Positions 34,294-43,246 are shown, counted from the stretch's first letter. The stretch: DNA of 64,000 bases from Actinocatenispora sera (GCF_018324685.1 NZ_AP023354.1:3596001-3660000); one strand, 5' to 3'. Translations and numbers: made by a program. Notes: generated by a model not told the origin, from the letters alone.

Positions 34294-35078
34294 TGGCGAG
34301 CGCCCTCGCCGCGCCGGGCCGCGGCGCGCTGCACGTGTTCGCGTACCACCTGACCGGCTACCGCCGCACCTGGTGGGGCACCGCGTTCTCCAGCTTCCTG
34401 CTGCCGCTGATCTACCTGGCCGGCATCGGCCTCGGCGTCGGGGGCTACGTCGACCGCGGCCACCAGCTCGGCGTGGACTACCTGAGCTTCCTCGCGCCGG
34501 GCGTGCTCGCCGCGACCGGGCTGAGCATCGCCATCGACGAGTCGATGTACCGGGTCTACTCGCAGTTCGCCTGGGACCGCACCTACGAGGGGATGCTCAA
34601 CACGCCGCTGCGCATCGTCGACATCGTGCTCGGCCAGCTCGCCTTCGTGGTGTTTCGTGCGCTGGTCGCGGTGACGGTGTTCCTGCTGGTCATGGCCGCG
34701 TTCGGGACGGTGCACTCGGGCTGGGCGGTCGGCGTGCTGCCCACCGCGATGCTGCTCGCGCTGGCCTGCGCGGCGCCGACGTTCGCGTTCACCGCGACCC
34801 AGCACACCGACTCCAGCTTCGCGGTGCTCACCCGGTTCGTCGTGATCCCGGTGCAGCTGTTCTCCGGTGTGTTCTTCCCGATCGCCCAGCTGCCCGCCGG
34901 GGTACGGGTCCTCGCCTGGCTCTCGCCGCTGTGGCACGGCGTCGAGGTGTGCCGGTCGCTGACCCTCGGTACCCCGCGGCTGTGGCCGGTCCTGGGGCAC
35001 CTGGGCTACCTCGTGGCGTGGGCGGCGGCCGGTCTGCTGCTCGCGCACCGCGCGTTCCGCCGCAGGCTGGTGGTCTGA
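34293..35078 (+). CDS. ABC-2 type permease, first subunit
   Basis: The 261-residue protein has six membrane segments and an ABC-2/NodJ pattern (TWWGTAFSSFLLPLIYLAG; SFAVLTRFVVIPVQLFSGVFF; LAWLSPLWHGVEVCRSLTLG). ATG shares a base with the ATPase stop, so translation is coupled. It should pair with the second permease as a heterodimer. Confidence 0.88.
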
Positions 35079-35866
35079 TGCTGACCACGCTGCTGCTGCG
35101 GGTCTCGCCGCGCCGGGCCGGTGCCGTGGTGGAGCGCAACGTGCTGGTGCACCGCCGCGGCTGGGTGGTGCTCGCCTCCGGCTTCTTCGAACCGCTGCTC
35201 TACCTGCTGTCGCTGGGCATCGGCCTGGGCGCGCTGGTCGGCCGGGTGCCGTTCGCCGGCGAGAGCGTCGCCTATCCGGTGTTCCTCGCCCCGGCGATGC
35301 TCGCCGTGCAGGCGATGAACGCGGCGCTGACCGAAACCACGTTCAACGTGTTCGGCAAGCTCAAGTACATGCGGCTGTACGACGCGGTGCTCGCCACCCC
35401 GGTCACCCCGCTGGAGCTGGCGCTCGGCGAGATCGGCTGGTGCCTGGCCCGCTCCGGGCTCTACTCCGGGGCGTTCCTCGGGTTGATGGCGCTGCTCGGG
35501 CTCACCCCGTCCGGGTGGGCGATCCTGGCCTGGCCGGCGGCGGTCCTGATCGGCTTCGCGTTCGCCGCGCTGGGGATGGCGCTGACCACGTTCCTGCGCA
35601 GCTGGCAGGACTTCGACTACGTGATGATCATCATGATGGTGATGTTCATGTTCGCCGGCACCTTCACCCCGCTCGACGCGTACCCGGCGTGGGCCCGGCC
35701 GCTGGTCGAGCTGACCCCGCTGTACCACGGGGTCGCGATCACCCGCGGTCTGTCGCTCGGCCACCTCGACCTCGCCATGCTGGGCCACGCCGCATACCTG
35801 GTGGGCTGCTGCGTTCTCGGCCTCTGGGTCGCCGCCCGCCGCCTCGGCCGCCTGCTGCAACCCTGA
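35078..35866 (+). CDS. ABC-2 type permease, second subunit
   Basis: The 262-residue protein is a paralogue of the preceding permease (GWVVLASGFFEPLLYLLSLG; WQDFDYVMIIMMVMFMFAG; LVELTPLYHGVAITRGLSLG). Its ATG shares the A of the upstream TGA. Two unlike permeases with one ATPase is the usual layout of NodIJ-like heteromeric exporters. The substrate is not predictable. Confidence 0.88.
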   Translation: MLTTLLLRVSPRRAGAVVERNVLVHRRGWVVLASGFFEPLLYLLSLGIGLGALVGRVPFAGESVAYPVFLAPAMLAVQAMNAALTETTFNVFGKLKYMRLYDAVLATPVTPLELALGEIGWCLARSGLYSGAFLGLMALLGLTPSGWAILAWPAAVLIGFAFAALGMALTTFLRSWQDFDYVMIIMMVMFMFAGTFTPLDAYPAWARPLVELTPLYHGVAITRGLSLGHLDLAMLGHAAYLVGCCVLGLWVAARRLGRLLQP

Positions 35867-36042
35867 CCCTGCCGGCCGCGGCCGTCGCGGGCAACCGGCT
35901 CGGTGACCGACGTGGGTGCCCGCAGGCATGACCCGGTCGGGGGTGGCGGCGCCATCGGCTCGGGTGGTCGCGGGCGTGACCGGGGTGGATGGTCGGTGGT
36001 CGAGGCATCACCGGTGCCGACGCGGGCGAGTACTTGCCCGGG

Positions 36043-36609
36043 TCAGCAGGTCATGGCCCGCAGCTCGTCGAAGCCGGCGCGGATCAGGTCCGGGAACGGT
36101 CGTCGGTGCGGATCGTCGAGCCAGCGCGGGAACGTCACCCGGAACACGGCGATGCCGACCTGCGCGGCCAGGCTCGCGGCCGGTGCCGGGACGCCGTGCC
36201 CGTGCAGCGCGTCGGTGAGCGCGGTGCCGAGCCGGGCGAGCTTGACGAGTTCGCGCTCCTGCAGCTCGGGATTCTTGTCGATGACGGCCTGTCGCTGCCG
36301 GGCCGGCTCGCGCCGTTCGCCCGCCTCGAACAGCTCGCCGACCGCGGTGAGCGCGGTGCGGACCAGCTCGATCGGGGTCTGGTCGGCCGGCGCGTCGGCG
36401 ACCGCGCCGGTCAGCGTCTGCTGTAGCCGGTTCGTCCCGTCGAACAGCACCTCGCGCTTGTCGGCGTAGTGCCGGAAGAAGGTCCGCTCGGTCAGACCGG
36501 CCCGCGCGGCGATCTCGGCCACGGTGACCCTTTCGTACCCGCGCTCGCCGTAGAGCGCGAGCGCCGCCTGCTCCAGCCGGCCACGGGCGTTCGGCTCCCA
36601 ACGACTCAT
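36043..36609 (-). CDS. TetR family transcriptional regulator
   Basis: The 188-residue protein has the N-terminal TetR helix-turn-helix (YERVTVAEIAARAGLTERTFFRHYADKRE) and a helical ligand domain. ATG at 36607-36609 is preceded at 7 nt by TATGAT (36617-36622, minus strand), a consensus -10 box and a leaderless layout; an upstream in-frame ATG at 36642 would lie inside the operator repeat. It is divergent from the SDR gene, and two identical 20-bp repeats sit between them. Confidence 0.88.
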   Translation of the reverse strand: MSRWEPNARGRLEQAALALYGERGYERVTVAEIAARAGLTERTFFRHYADKREVLFDGTNRLQQTLTGAVADAPADQTPIELVRTALTAVGELFEAGERREPARQRQAVIDKNPELQERELVKLARLGTALTDALHGHGVPAPAASLAAQVGIAVFRVTFPRWLDDPHRRPFPDLIRAGFDELRAMTC

Positions 36610-36616
36610 GACTCCG

Positions 36617-36673
36617 ATCATAGTGATGACAGTGACTGACATCAGGTGTTAGCGTGATGACAGTGACTGACAT
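36617..36673. promoter_or_regulatory. Two identical 20-bp operator repeats
   Basis: GTGATGACAGTGACTGACAT occurs at 36623-36642 and 36654-36673, 31 bp apart. Each holds a near-palindrome TGACAG-TGA-CTGACA. The left copy abuts TATGAT of the TetR promoter; the right copy lies 45 bp before the SDR start, so one protein could control both directions. Confidence 0.7.
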
Positions 36674-36717
36674 GGCTGGTCGGTTCGCCCGCCCGGCCCC
36701 TCTCGGAGGTACTTCTC

Positions 36718-37638
36718 ATGCGCGTATTCGTCACCGGGGCGTCCGGCTGGATCGGCTCCGCCCTCGTCCCCGAACTGCTGGACGCCGGACACCAGGTCGT
36801 CGGGCTGGCCCGTACGGACGCCTCCGCCGCGGCGCTCGCCGCCGCCGGCGCCCAGGTACGCCGGGGCACCCTCGACGACCTCGACGTGCTGCGCACCGCG
36901 GCCGCCGAATCCGACGGTGTGGTGCACCTCGCCTTCAAGCACGACATCGCGTTCAGCGGTGACTTCGCCGGCGCCGCCGCGGCCGACCGGCGCGCCGTCG
37001 AGGTCTTCGGCGACGCGCTCGCCGGGTCCGACCGGCCGTTCGTGCTCGCCTCCGGCATCGCCGGCCTGGCGCCCGGCCGGGTGCTGACCGAACGCGACGG
37101 CGTGTCCGGTCTGGCCGGCGGCCAGGACGGCCCGAGCGCCCGGATGGCCACCGCGCAGCTGACCCTCTCGTTCGCCGACCGCGGCATACGGTCGTCGGTA
37201 CTGCGGCTGCCCCCGACCGTGCACGGCGACGGGGACCGCGGCTTCGTCCCCGGCCTGGTCGACGTCGCCCGCGGCAAGGGTGTCGCGGGCTACCTGGGTA
37301 CCGGCGACAACCGCTGGCCCGCCGTGCACCGCCTCGACGCCGCGCACCTGTTCCGGCTCGCCCTCGACCACGCACCCGCCGGCACGGTGCTTCACGCGAT
37401 CGGCGACGAGGGGGTATCCCTGCGCGAGGTCGCCGAGGTCATCGGCCGACACCTGAACCTCGCCGTGGCGCCGATCGCCGCAGCCGACGCCGCCGCGCAC
37501 TTCGGCTGGCTCGCCGGGATGGTCGGCCTGGACATCCCCGCCTCCGCCGAGGTGACCCGAGAGCTACTGGACTGGAAGCCGACCCGCCCCGGCCTGCTCG
37601 CCGACCTCGACGAGGGCCACTACTTCCGCACCCGCTGA
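36718..37638 (+). CDS. Extended SDR family NAD(P)-dependent epimerase/reductase
   Basis: The 306-residue protein has the Rossmann motif VFVTGASGWIGSALVPELL and the extended-SDR substrate domain. The usual YxxxK is not seen: the region reads SARMATAQLTLSFADRG, so the Tyr/Lys pair is degenerate, as in atypical SDR members that act as NAD(P)-binding reductases or sensors. ATG follows GGAGG. It is divergent from the TetR gene and probably repressed by it. It ends 90 bp before a strong hairpin. Confidence 0.85.
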   Translation: MRVFVTGASGWIGSALVPELLDAGHQVVGLARTDASAAALAAAGAQVRRGTLDDLDVLRTAAAESDGVVHLAFKHDIAFSGDFAGAAAADRRAVEVFGDALAGSDRPFVLASGIAGLAPGRVLTERDGVSGLAGGQDGPSARMATAQLTLSFADRGIRSSVLRLPPTVHGDGDRGFVPGLVDVARGKGVAGYLGTGDNRWPAVHRLDAAHLFRLALDHAPAGTVLHAIGDEGVSLREVAEVIGRHLNLAVAPIAAADAAAHFGWLAGMVGLDIPASAEVTRELLDWKPTRPGLLADLDEGHYFRTR

Positions 37639-37728
37639 CCCGCCCCCACGGCGGAGCCCTGACCCGCCGCACCCGTGGCGGGTGCTGACCACCCAAGGCG
37701 AGCGCGGCCCGGCATCTCGCGGCGCGAT

Positions 37729-37759
37729 CTCGGGCCGTGCGTCACCCGCACGGCCCGAG
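37729..37759. terminator. Hairpin between convergent SDR and YtxH-like genes
   Basis: A perfect 13-bp stem (37729-37741 with 37747-37759) closes a 5-nt loop, 8 bp from the stop of the convergent gene. Confidence 0.75.
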
Positions 37760-37766
37760 GCGCGTC

Positions 37767-38093
37767 TCAGCCGTGGCTGACGCCGTTGCGGCGCCGCCGA
37801 TGGTGCTCGGCCGGCTCGTGCTCCGGCGTGTACGGCATCGTGCCGAACAGCCGCTCCGCCACCCGCGTGTGCCCGATCCGGCTGTCGGCCAGCCGGTCCG
37901 AAATGACGTCCTTGCCGGTCGAGGCCAGCCGGCCGGCCTGCGCCTGCACCAGCCCGGCCGCCTCCTGCACCGTCGGGTTCTCCTTCACCCGGCGGGCCGC
38001 GGCGGCGATCTGCTCGTACCGCGCTCGACCAGCCCGGCTGCCGAGCACGTACCCGACGCCCAGACCGGCCAGGAAAGCCCACTTGGCGCGCAT
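37767..38093 (-). CDS. YtxH-like small membrane-anchored protein
   Basis: The 108-residue protein starts MRAKWAFLAGLGVGYVLGSR, a glycine-rich membrane helix with the YxxGxR pattern of YtxH/Gp general-stress proteins. An amphipathic helical region and an Arg/His-rich C-terminus follow. ATG at 38091-38093 follows GAGAGGAG; longer in-frame starts would bury the membrane segment. Function unknown; relatives are envelope-associated. Confidence 0.7.
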   Translation of the reverse strand: MRAKWAFLAGLGVGYVLGSRAGRARYEQIAAAARRVKENPTVQEAAGLVQAQAGRLASTGKDVISDRLADSRIGHTRVAERLFGTMPYTPEHEPAEHHRRRRNGVSHG

Positions 38094-38274
38094 CGTCGAC
38101 TCCTCTCGTCTGCCCTCGTACCGGCGCTTCGCGCTCCTGCGTACCATCCTGCCTGCCCAGCGTGACCGGCGAGACGCGAACCACCGCAGGTGCCACCCCC
38201 CGGCCCATGTACTACCCCCGGATCCGCTCATGTACCCTTGTCCGCGTCGGTACGGCGCACGACGGCGTACTCGA

Positions 38275-38347
38275 TCCCGCGTAGCTCAATTGGCAGAGCA
38301 GCCGGCTGTTAACCGGCAGGTTCTTGGTTCGAGTCCAAGCGCGGGAG
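38275..38347 (+). tRNA. tRNA-Asn (GTT)
   Basis: The sequence folds into a complete cloverleaf: acceptor TCCCGCG paired with CGCGGGA (discriminator G), D-arm GCTC...GAGC, anticodon stem GCCGG/CCGGC around loop CTGTTAA (anticodon GTT), and T-arm CTTGG-TTCGAGT-CCAAG. No CCA is encoded. An integrase relic lies 64 bp downstream, so the gene has probably served as an attachment site. Confidence 0.97.
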
Positions 38348-38410
38348 CTTCCACCCCAGGTCAGAGGCTTGACGGCGGCACCGCCCAAGATCAAGACCAT
38401 CGCTTTACCC

Positions 38411-38600
38411 TCACTTTTCGATCTGGGTGGCGTACCCGTCTTCCGGCGCCGCCGCGATCCGTGGGTTAACGGTGTTGCGGGCGAGATAGACGTCCTGGGG
38501 CATCGACGGCCGCTCGTGCGCGAGCTGATCGGCCGTCGTCCGCGGGTTGAGTCCGGCGCCCATGCGTCGCCGCCGCCTAGCGGAGTGTGTGGCTGGTCAC
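38411..38600 (-). pseudogene. Relic of a tyrosine site-specific integrase
   Basis: On the minus strand, the end of a phage/ICE-type integrase is readable: VTSHTLR, an in-frame stop, AAATH, a frameshift, then GAGLNPRTTADQLAHERPSM followed by PQDVYLARNTVN and PRIAAAPE to a stop at 38411-38413. The order 'HTLR..AAT...aGL..r..adqLgH.rpsm.qdvY..r' is the C-terminal catalytic region of tyrosine recombinases, with the Arg/His of HTLR, the His of QLAH and the nucleophile Tyr of DVY all preserved. The upstream part is gone. The stop codon and frameshift show decay of an element once integrated at the tRNA-Asn gene. Confidence 0.7.
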
Positions 38601-38631
38601 CCGGTAGCGTCGCAGCAGCCTGCGGTTCGCG

Positions 38632-38805
38632 GTGGGCCTGCTCGCCGGCATGGCAGTGGGGCTGGTGCTGGTCGTGCTGTTGGGCATCCGGGTCTTCGAC
38701 CTGTTGGACGGTCTCGGTAGTGGCTGCCCGTGTGAGCCGATCGTCGAACAGGTGCGGTGGCCGCACGACCGAGGGCCGGTGGATCAGTCGTCGATCGCCT
38801 GGTAG
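38632..38805 (+). CDS. Possible small membrane protein (57 residues)
   Basis: A short frame from GTG reads VGLLAGMAVGLVLVVLLGIR followed by VFDLLDGLGSGCPCEPIVEQ and a polar tail: one membrane helix and a CxC pair. No ribosome binding site is convincing, and its end overlaps the convergent serine-hydrolase stop by 22 bp. It may equally be a chance frame in the relic region. Confidence 0.2.
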   Translation: MGLLAGMAVGLVLVVLLGIRVFDLLDGLGSGCPCEPIVEQVRWPHDRGPVDQSSIAW

Positions 38806-39974
38806 GCGGTGGTCCAGAAGTCGTTCCACATCGGCAGGGTCTGGTCGCCCAGGTGCGCGCGCTGCAGGAGGACGATGGCGGTCAGATCCTCGGCCGGGTC
38901 GTTGTACCAGGCGGTGCCCCAGAACCCGGCCCAGCCGTAGCTGCCGACCGAGGGGCCGAGGTGGGTGCGCCGGGTGACGACGGACATCCCGAAACCCCAG
39001 CCCTTGGCGTCGAAGTAGCCGGGCTCGAATCCGGAGACCGCCTTCTGCGCGGGGGTCAGATGGTCGGTCGACATCAGCGACGTCGACGGCCGGGAGAGCA
39101 CCCGCTCGCCGCGGTGGGTACCGCCGGCGAGGAGCGCCGAGGCGAACGCGAGGTAGTCGTCGGCGGTGGAGACGAGACCGCCGCCGCCGCTCTCGAACGT
39201 CGCCGGCCGGCTGAACCACCCATCCGGCGGATCGGCTACGACCGCCTCGCCACCGGGACCGTCGTCGCGCTGGTACGCGGTCGCGAACCGCGCGAGGTTC
39301 GGGGCGTCGACGTGGAAGCCGGTGTCCTTCATCCCGAGCGGCTCGAAGATGCGCTCGCGCAACGCCTCCCCGAACGACGTGCCGGTGGCCCGCGCGATGA
39401 GTGCACCCGTCACGTCGGCACCGGTCTCGTACATCCAGCGTTCGCCCGGCTGGTGTACCAGCGGGAGCGCGCCGAGCCGGCGTACCCACTCGTCCAGCTG
39501 CGGCGACCCGAGCGCGTCCAGGGCTTCGGCGATCGGGGCGGTGCCCGGTTCGGCGACGACCATGCCGGTGCCGAGGGTGAAGGTCAGCAGGTCTCGCAGC
39601 GTGATCGGGCGCTTCGCGGGCACGGTGTCGGTCAGCGGGCCGGTGGGATCGGCGAGCACTCGCATGTCGGCCAGCTCGGGGAGCAGGTCGTCCACCGGGT
39701 CGTCGAGCCGGAGCGTGCAGTCTTCCACCAGCGTCATCGCGCACGCGGCGACGACCGGCTTGGTCATCGACGCCATCCGGACGATCGTGTCCCCGGCCAT
39801 CGGGGTCGCCGCGCCCGCGCCCTCGAACGCCAGCGACCCGACGGCCTCGACATGCGTCTCGCCGTGCCGGGCGAGAACCATCAGCGCCCCGGGAACGAAC
39901 CCGGCGCCGACGTGCCGCTCCAGCAGGTCGCGCACTCGAACCAACCGCTTCGTCGAGAATCCACCGGTCGACAC
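38784..39974 (-). CDS. Serine hydrolase of the beta-lactamase/EstB family
   Basis: The 396-residue protein has the class-C-type S-x-x-K motif in VRMASMTKPVVAACAM and a Tyr at MYETGADVTGALI (Y-x-T in place of Y-x-N). A long C-terminal domain (GWGFGMSVVTRR...GSYGWAGFWGTAWYNDP) replaces the KTG triad with HLGPSVGSYGWAG. This is the pattern of EstB/lovastatin-esterase-like enzymes that hydrolyse esters rather than beta-lactams. No signal peptide is visible, so it is probably cytoplasmic. It is transcribed alone. Confidence 0.85.
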   Translation of the reverse strand: MSTGGFSTKRLVRVRDLLERHVGAGFVPGALMVLARHGETHVEAVGSLAFEGAGAATPMAGDTIVRMASMTKPVVAACAMTLVEDCTLRLDDPVDDLLPELADMRVLADPTGPLTDTVPAKRPITLRDLLTFTLGTGMVVAEPGTAPIAEALDALGSPQLDEWVRRLGALPLVHQPGERWMYETGADVTGALIARATGTSFGEALRERIFEPLGMKDTGFHVDAPNLARFATAYQRDDGPGGEAVVADPPDGWFSRPATFESGGGGLVSTADDYLAFASALLAGGTHRGERVLSRPSTSLMSTDHLTPAQKAVSGFEPGYFDAKGWGFGMSVVTRRTHLGPSVGSYGWAGFWGTAWYNDPAEDLTAIVLLQRAHLGDQTLPMWNDFWTTAYQAIDD

Positions 39975-40206
39975 CGTTGCTCTCCTCGCCTCGATCGAAG
40001 GCTCGTCGCGACCGAACGTTCCCGTCGGCGGCGGCCGGAGTCAGCGCCGATGGTAGCCTCGGCTGCGCTCTCTCGCGCCCCACGTCGCGGGGCCGGAAAG
40101 GGCTCGGCGGCGCTCAACTGGCGTGGCGGGCCGGGCACTGGTGGAGCCGGCCACCAGGGCCGACCCGGCGTGGTGTCAGTACCGTTCGACGAGGTGCGCA
40201 CGGCCC

Positions 40207-40860
40207 TCAGCGGTCGTCGAGTCGTTGCAGGTCTTCGTAGCTGGCGAAGCGAAACAGCCGAGTACCGGTGACCAGCGGTTGCGGCGTTCCGGTGAAGCGG
40301 TGGACGCCGACACCGAAGCCGGCGTCCGGCGCGGACAGCCAGCGGCGCTCGAAACCCTGCCGTTCGAACCGGTCGCAGATCTGCGGTATCCGATCGGGCT
40401 CGCCCCGAGCGCGGGTCCAGATCACCGTCCCGCCCCGCGTGCACAGCTGCGGGCAGCACTCGATGGTGCGGGCCAGGTCGTCGTCGAGGATGTTGCCGAA
40501 GATCCCGCACAGCAGTACCAGGTGCGCCGGCGCCAGGTCCGCGTACTGGTCGGCGCGGCCCGCGTCGCCGGTGACCACCTCGACGTCGGGCAGGCCGGCC
40601 GACCAGGCCCGCTGCGCCGCGACCGCGGTGTTGCCGGCGTCGAGCTCCACCAGCCGGGCCCGCACGTCGGTGCGGCGCGGATGGTCGGCGAGCACGCTGA
40701 GCAGGTCGTCGCCCTGCCCCGCGCAGAGGCTGAGCACCCGTAGCGGCCCCGACGGGCTCTCGTCGAGAAAGGTACGGATCTGGCCCTGGATCGCTGCCAA
40801 CCGCCGTGCCAGCGTCGACTCCGGCCGCTCGTACTGCTCGTGCCAGCCCACCCAATCCAT
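40207..40860 (-). CDS. Class I SAM-dependent methyltransferase-like protein
   Basis: The 217-residue protein starts MDWVGWHEQYERPESTLARR, has the AdoMet motif VLSLCAGQGDDLLSVLAD (a variant of the G-x-G loop), the acidic RARLVELDAGN, and a post-I block AHLVLLCGIFGNIL. The same family is common and uncharacterised in actinomycetes; the substrate is unknown. ATG at 40858-40860 lies 6 nt after TACGGT (40867-40872, minus), a leaderless start. It stands alone in a gene-poor stretch. Confidence 0.75.
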   Translation of the reverse strand: MDWVGWHEQYERPESTLARRLAAIQGQIRTFLDESPSGPLRVLSLCAGQGDDLLSVLADHPRRTDVRARLVELDAGNTAVAAQRAWSAGLPDVEVVTGDAGRADQYADLAPAHLVLLCGIFGNILDDDLARTIECCPQLCTRGGTVIWTRARGEPDRIPQICDRFERQGFERRWLSAPDAGFGVGVHRFTGTPQPLVTGTRLFRFASYEDLQRLDDR

Positions 40861-41095
40861 CCCCGAACCGTACGCACCCGCCGCAACCGCTGCGGGAACC
40901 TGCCGACCTGCGGTGTTTCGGGGCGCCGTGCGGGTCAGCCAACAGCATCCCGGCCGCACTGCGGCTCGTCGCCGCAGCACCTCGAGCGAGTGCGTCACCG
41001 GATCCACCCGCTGCTGACGTCGAGGGTCGTCTCCTCGGCCCGATCGAGGTCCGGTGAGCCCGGCCGGCGCGACGCCGACCGGGCCGGTCTCCGGT

Positions 41096-42097
41096 TCAGC
41101 CGGCGGAGCGGCGTTGGAACTGGGGGAGCTGCTGCAGGTCGTACGGGTAGGGCAGGGGGCGGTCGCTGGCCTCGGTGAGGCGGGCGAGTTGCTTCTCGTC
41201 GAGCGACCAGCCGGCCGCGCCGAGGTTGTCGCGCAACTGCTCGACCGTGCGTACGCCGACGATCGGTGCGGTGACGCCGGGGCGCTGCAGCAGCCAGCGC
41301 AGCGCGACCTGCGCCGGGGTGTGGCCGACCTCGGCGGCGACCGCCCGTACCGCGTCGAGGACCTGCCACGTGGCGTCGGTGTCGTGCGCCTGCCAGCTGC
41401 CGTCGTCGTGTGCGCGGGTGCCTGCGGGCGGCTCGCCCATCGTCCGCTCGTACTTGCCGGACAGCCAGCCGCCGGCCAGCGGGCTCCAGGCCACCAGCCC
41501 GGCGCCCTCCTGCTGGCAGACCGGGATCAGTTCCCACTCGGCTTCGCGGGTGAGCAGGTTGTAGGTGGGCTGCAGGCAGGTGAAGGGTTCCCAGCCGTGC
41601 TGCCGGGCCAGGTCGATCGACTTCTGGAACTGCCAGCCGGTGTAGTTGGAGGCGCCGACGAACCGCACCTTGCCGTCCCGGACCAGCGTGTCGAGCGTCG
41701 ACAGCGTCTCCTCCATCGGGGTGGCGTCGTCGAACACGTGGATCTGGTACAGGTCGAGGTAGTCGGTGCGCAGCCGGCGCAGGCTCGCCTCGACCTCGCG
41801 CAGGATGTGCTTGCGGCCGGCGCCTCGCACCGGCTCGCCGGGCGCCTTCTCGCCGTACACCTTGGTCGCGATGACCAGGTCGTCGCGGTCGTGGACGGCG
41901 AGCCAGCGGCCGATGATCTCCTCGGAACGGCCGGAGGCGTACACGTCGGCGGTGTCGATGAAGGTGCCGCCGGCAGCGGTGAACTCGTCGAGGATGCGGT
42001 GGCTGGTCTGCTCGTCGGCGCGGTCGCCGAACATCATCGTGCCCAGGCACAGCTCGCTGACCTGAAGCCCGGTTCGGCCGAGAAAACGAAGGTCCAT
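41096..42097 (-). CDS. Aldo/keto reductase
   Basis: The 333-residue NADPH-dependent oxidoreductase starts [20 protein letters not shown] and contains [21 protein letters not shown] (catalytic Asp/Tyr), the catalytic Lys in LVIATKVYG, the [13 protein letters not shown] block (catalytic His) and the NADP-binding end [12 protein letters not shown]. It is of the AKR11/AKR12-like, YajO-type group. The physiological carbonyl substrate is unknown. ATG at 42095-42097 is 7 nt after TAGCGT (42105-42110, minus). A TetR gene lies upstream on the same strand (34 bp), so the two may be co-transcribed. Confidence 0.9.
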   Translation of the reverse strand: MDLRFLGRTGLQVSELCLGTMMFGDRADEQTSHRILDEFTAAGGTFIDTADVYASGRSEEIIGRWLAVHDRDDLVIATKVYGEKAPGEPVRGAGRKHILREVEASLRRLRTDYLDLYQIHVFDDATPMEETLSTLDTLVRDGKVRFVGASNYTGWQFQKSIDLARQHGWEPFTCLQPTYNLLTREAEWELIPVCQQEGAGLVAWSPLAGGWLSGKYERTMGEPPAGTRAHDDGSWQAHDTDATWQVLDAVRAVAAEVGHTPAQVALRWLLQRPGVTAPIVGVRTVEQLRDNLGAAGWSLDEKQLARLTEASDRPLPYPYDLQQLPQFQRRSAG

Positions 42098-42131
42098 GCA
42101 CGGGACGCTACGACCTGGACCGCGGTCTAGC

Positions 42132-42701
42132 TCAAGCTCTTTCGGTCCGGGTGAGCGTGTTGCGGACGGTGCGCGACAGGACCGCCTCGTCGATACCGGA
42201 CGGGTGGTCGGCGGCGGCGTGCGCGAGGGCGATGACGGCGGCGGCGAGCCAGTCGGCGGGCAGCCGGTCGTCGAACTCCCCGGTGCGCTGGCCGCGCCGG
42301 ATCACCCGCTCGATCCGGTCGGCGACGGGCGCGTGCCGCAGCCGGTCGGTGTCCGGCCCGACCGGCTGCGTGGCGATCTGCTGGAGCAGGGCCGGGTAGC
42401 GGTCGGTGCTCTGCCGGCCGGCGGCGAGCAGCCGCAGCAACGCGTCGCCGGCGGTACCGGAGTCGGTCTCGACGGCGTCCATCGCGGCGACGGCCTGCTC
42501 GGTGAGCCGGTCGACGACGGCGGCGAGCAGATGTTCCCGGGAGGAGAAGTGCGCGTAGATCGTCTGCCGGGTGACGCCGGCGGCGCGGGCCACGGCGGCC
42601 AGGCCGGCGTCCGGGTGCGCATCGAGCACCTCCACGGCGGCGGTGAGGATCGCGGCCCGGCTCCGGCGCGCGTCGGCCCGGCGAGGCGGTAACGAGGTCA
42701 T
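42132..42701 (-). CDS. TetR family transcriptional regulator
   Basis: The 189-residue protein has the TetR helix-turn-helix [26 protein letters not shown] and a helical ligand domain. It is divergent from the SnoaL-like gene and leads the aldo/keto reductase gene on its own strand. CTTACA-type inverted repeats lie in the 85-bp gap, so it probably controls both directions. Confidence 0.87.
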   Translation of the reverse strand: MTSLPPRRADARRSRAAILTAAVEVLDAHPDAGLAAVARAAGVTRQTIYAHFSSREHLLAAVVDRLTEQAVAAMDAVETDSGTAGDALLRLLAAGRQSTDRYPALLQQIATQPVGPDTDRLRHAPVADRIERVIRRGQRTGEFDDRLPADWLAAAVIALAHAAADHPSGIDEAVLSRTVRNTLTRTERA

Positions 42702-42703
42702 CT

Positions 42704-42752
42704 CTTACACCTTGTCAAAATTGAGCGGCGGCTATACCTTACAACATGTAAG
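42704..42752. promoter_or_regulatory. CTTACA operators between TetR and SnoaL genes
   Basis: CTTACAACATGTAAG (42738-42752) is a perfect inverted repeat with a 3-bp centre, and CTTACACCTTGTCA (42704-42717) is a weaker copy, 34 bp away. TTGTCA (42712-42717) with TATACC (42733-42738) makes a plausible promoter for the SnoaL-like gene, with the operators overlapping it. Confidence 0.6.
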
Positions 42753-42786
42753 AGATCATCTCGATCAGGGAACTGGCGGTACTGCC

Positions 42787-43173
42787 ATGCGCTCGCTCAC
42801 CGGGACCGATCCGGCGCGGTTCGTCGCCGACTTCTTCACCTCGTTCACCGCCGACCTGCTGCGCGACGACGCGGACCCGGCGCTGATCGTCGACCGGTAC
42901 CACACCGCCGACGTCGTTCAGGTCGCCGACGGCAACGTGATCGACCGGGACAAGCTGATCGCGCACACCCGTCCAGTGCGCAAGAACCGGCCGACGATCC
43001 GCGTCGAGGTGCACGACGCGGTCGCCGACGGCGAGCTGATCGCCGCGCGGTACACGCTGCACGCCCGGCAGCGCGGCCGTGACCTCGCCGTCGAGGTGTG
43101 CTTCTTCGGCCGGTTCACCCCGGACGGCCGCATGCGCAGCGCGAACATGCTCACCCGCGCGGTCGCCGCCTGA
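42787..43173 (+). CDS. SnoaL/NTF2-like protein
   Basis: The 128-residue protein has the cone-shaped NTF2 fold pattern: FVADFFTSFTADLL, the VDRYHTADVVQV strand and a C-terminal EVCFFGRFTPDGRMRSANML. Such proteins are small isomerases, cyclases or binding proteins; the active-site residues are not diagnostic. It is divergent from the TetR gene and most likely repressed by it. Confidence 0.8.
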   Translation: MRSLTGTDPARFVADFFTSFTADLLRDDADPALIVDRYHTADVVQVADGNVIDRDKLIAHTRPVRKNRPTIRVEVHDAVADGELIAARYTLHARQRGRDLAVEVCFFGRFTPDGRMRSANMLTRAVAA

Positions 43174-43246
43174 CCGGCCGCGCCCCGCCCCGCCCGCCGG
43201 GACCGACCGCCCCGGCCCGTACCGCGACGGCAGGGCGCCGCTCCGG

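Noticed and set aside
40861-41095. Possible small gene between the methyltransferase and aldo/keto reductase genes
   Set aside because: Only Arg/Pro-rich shadow frames; no ribosome binding site or conserved pattern.
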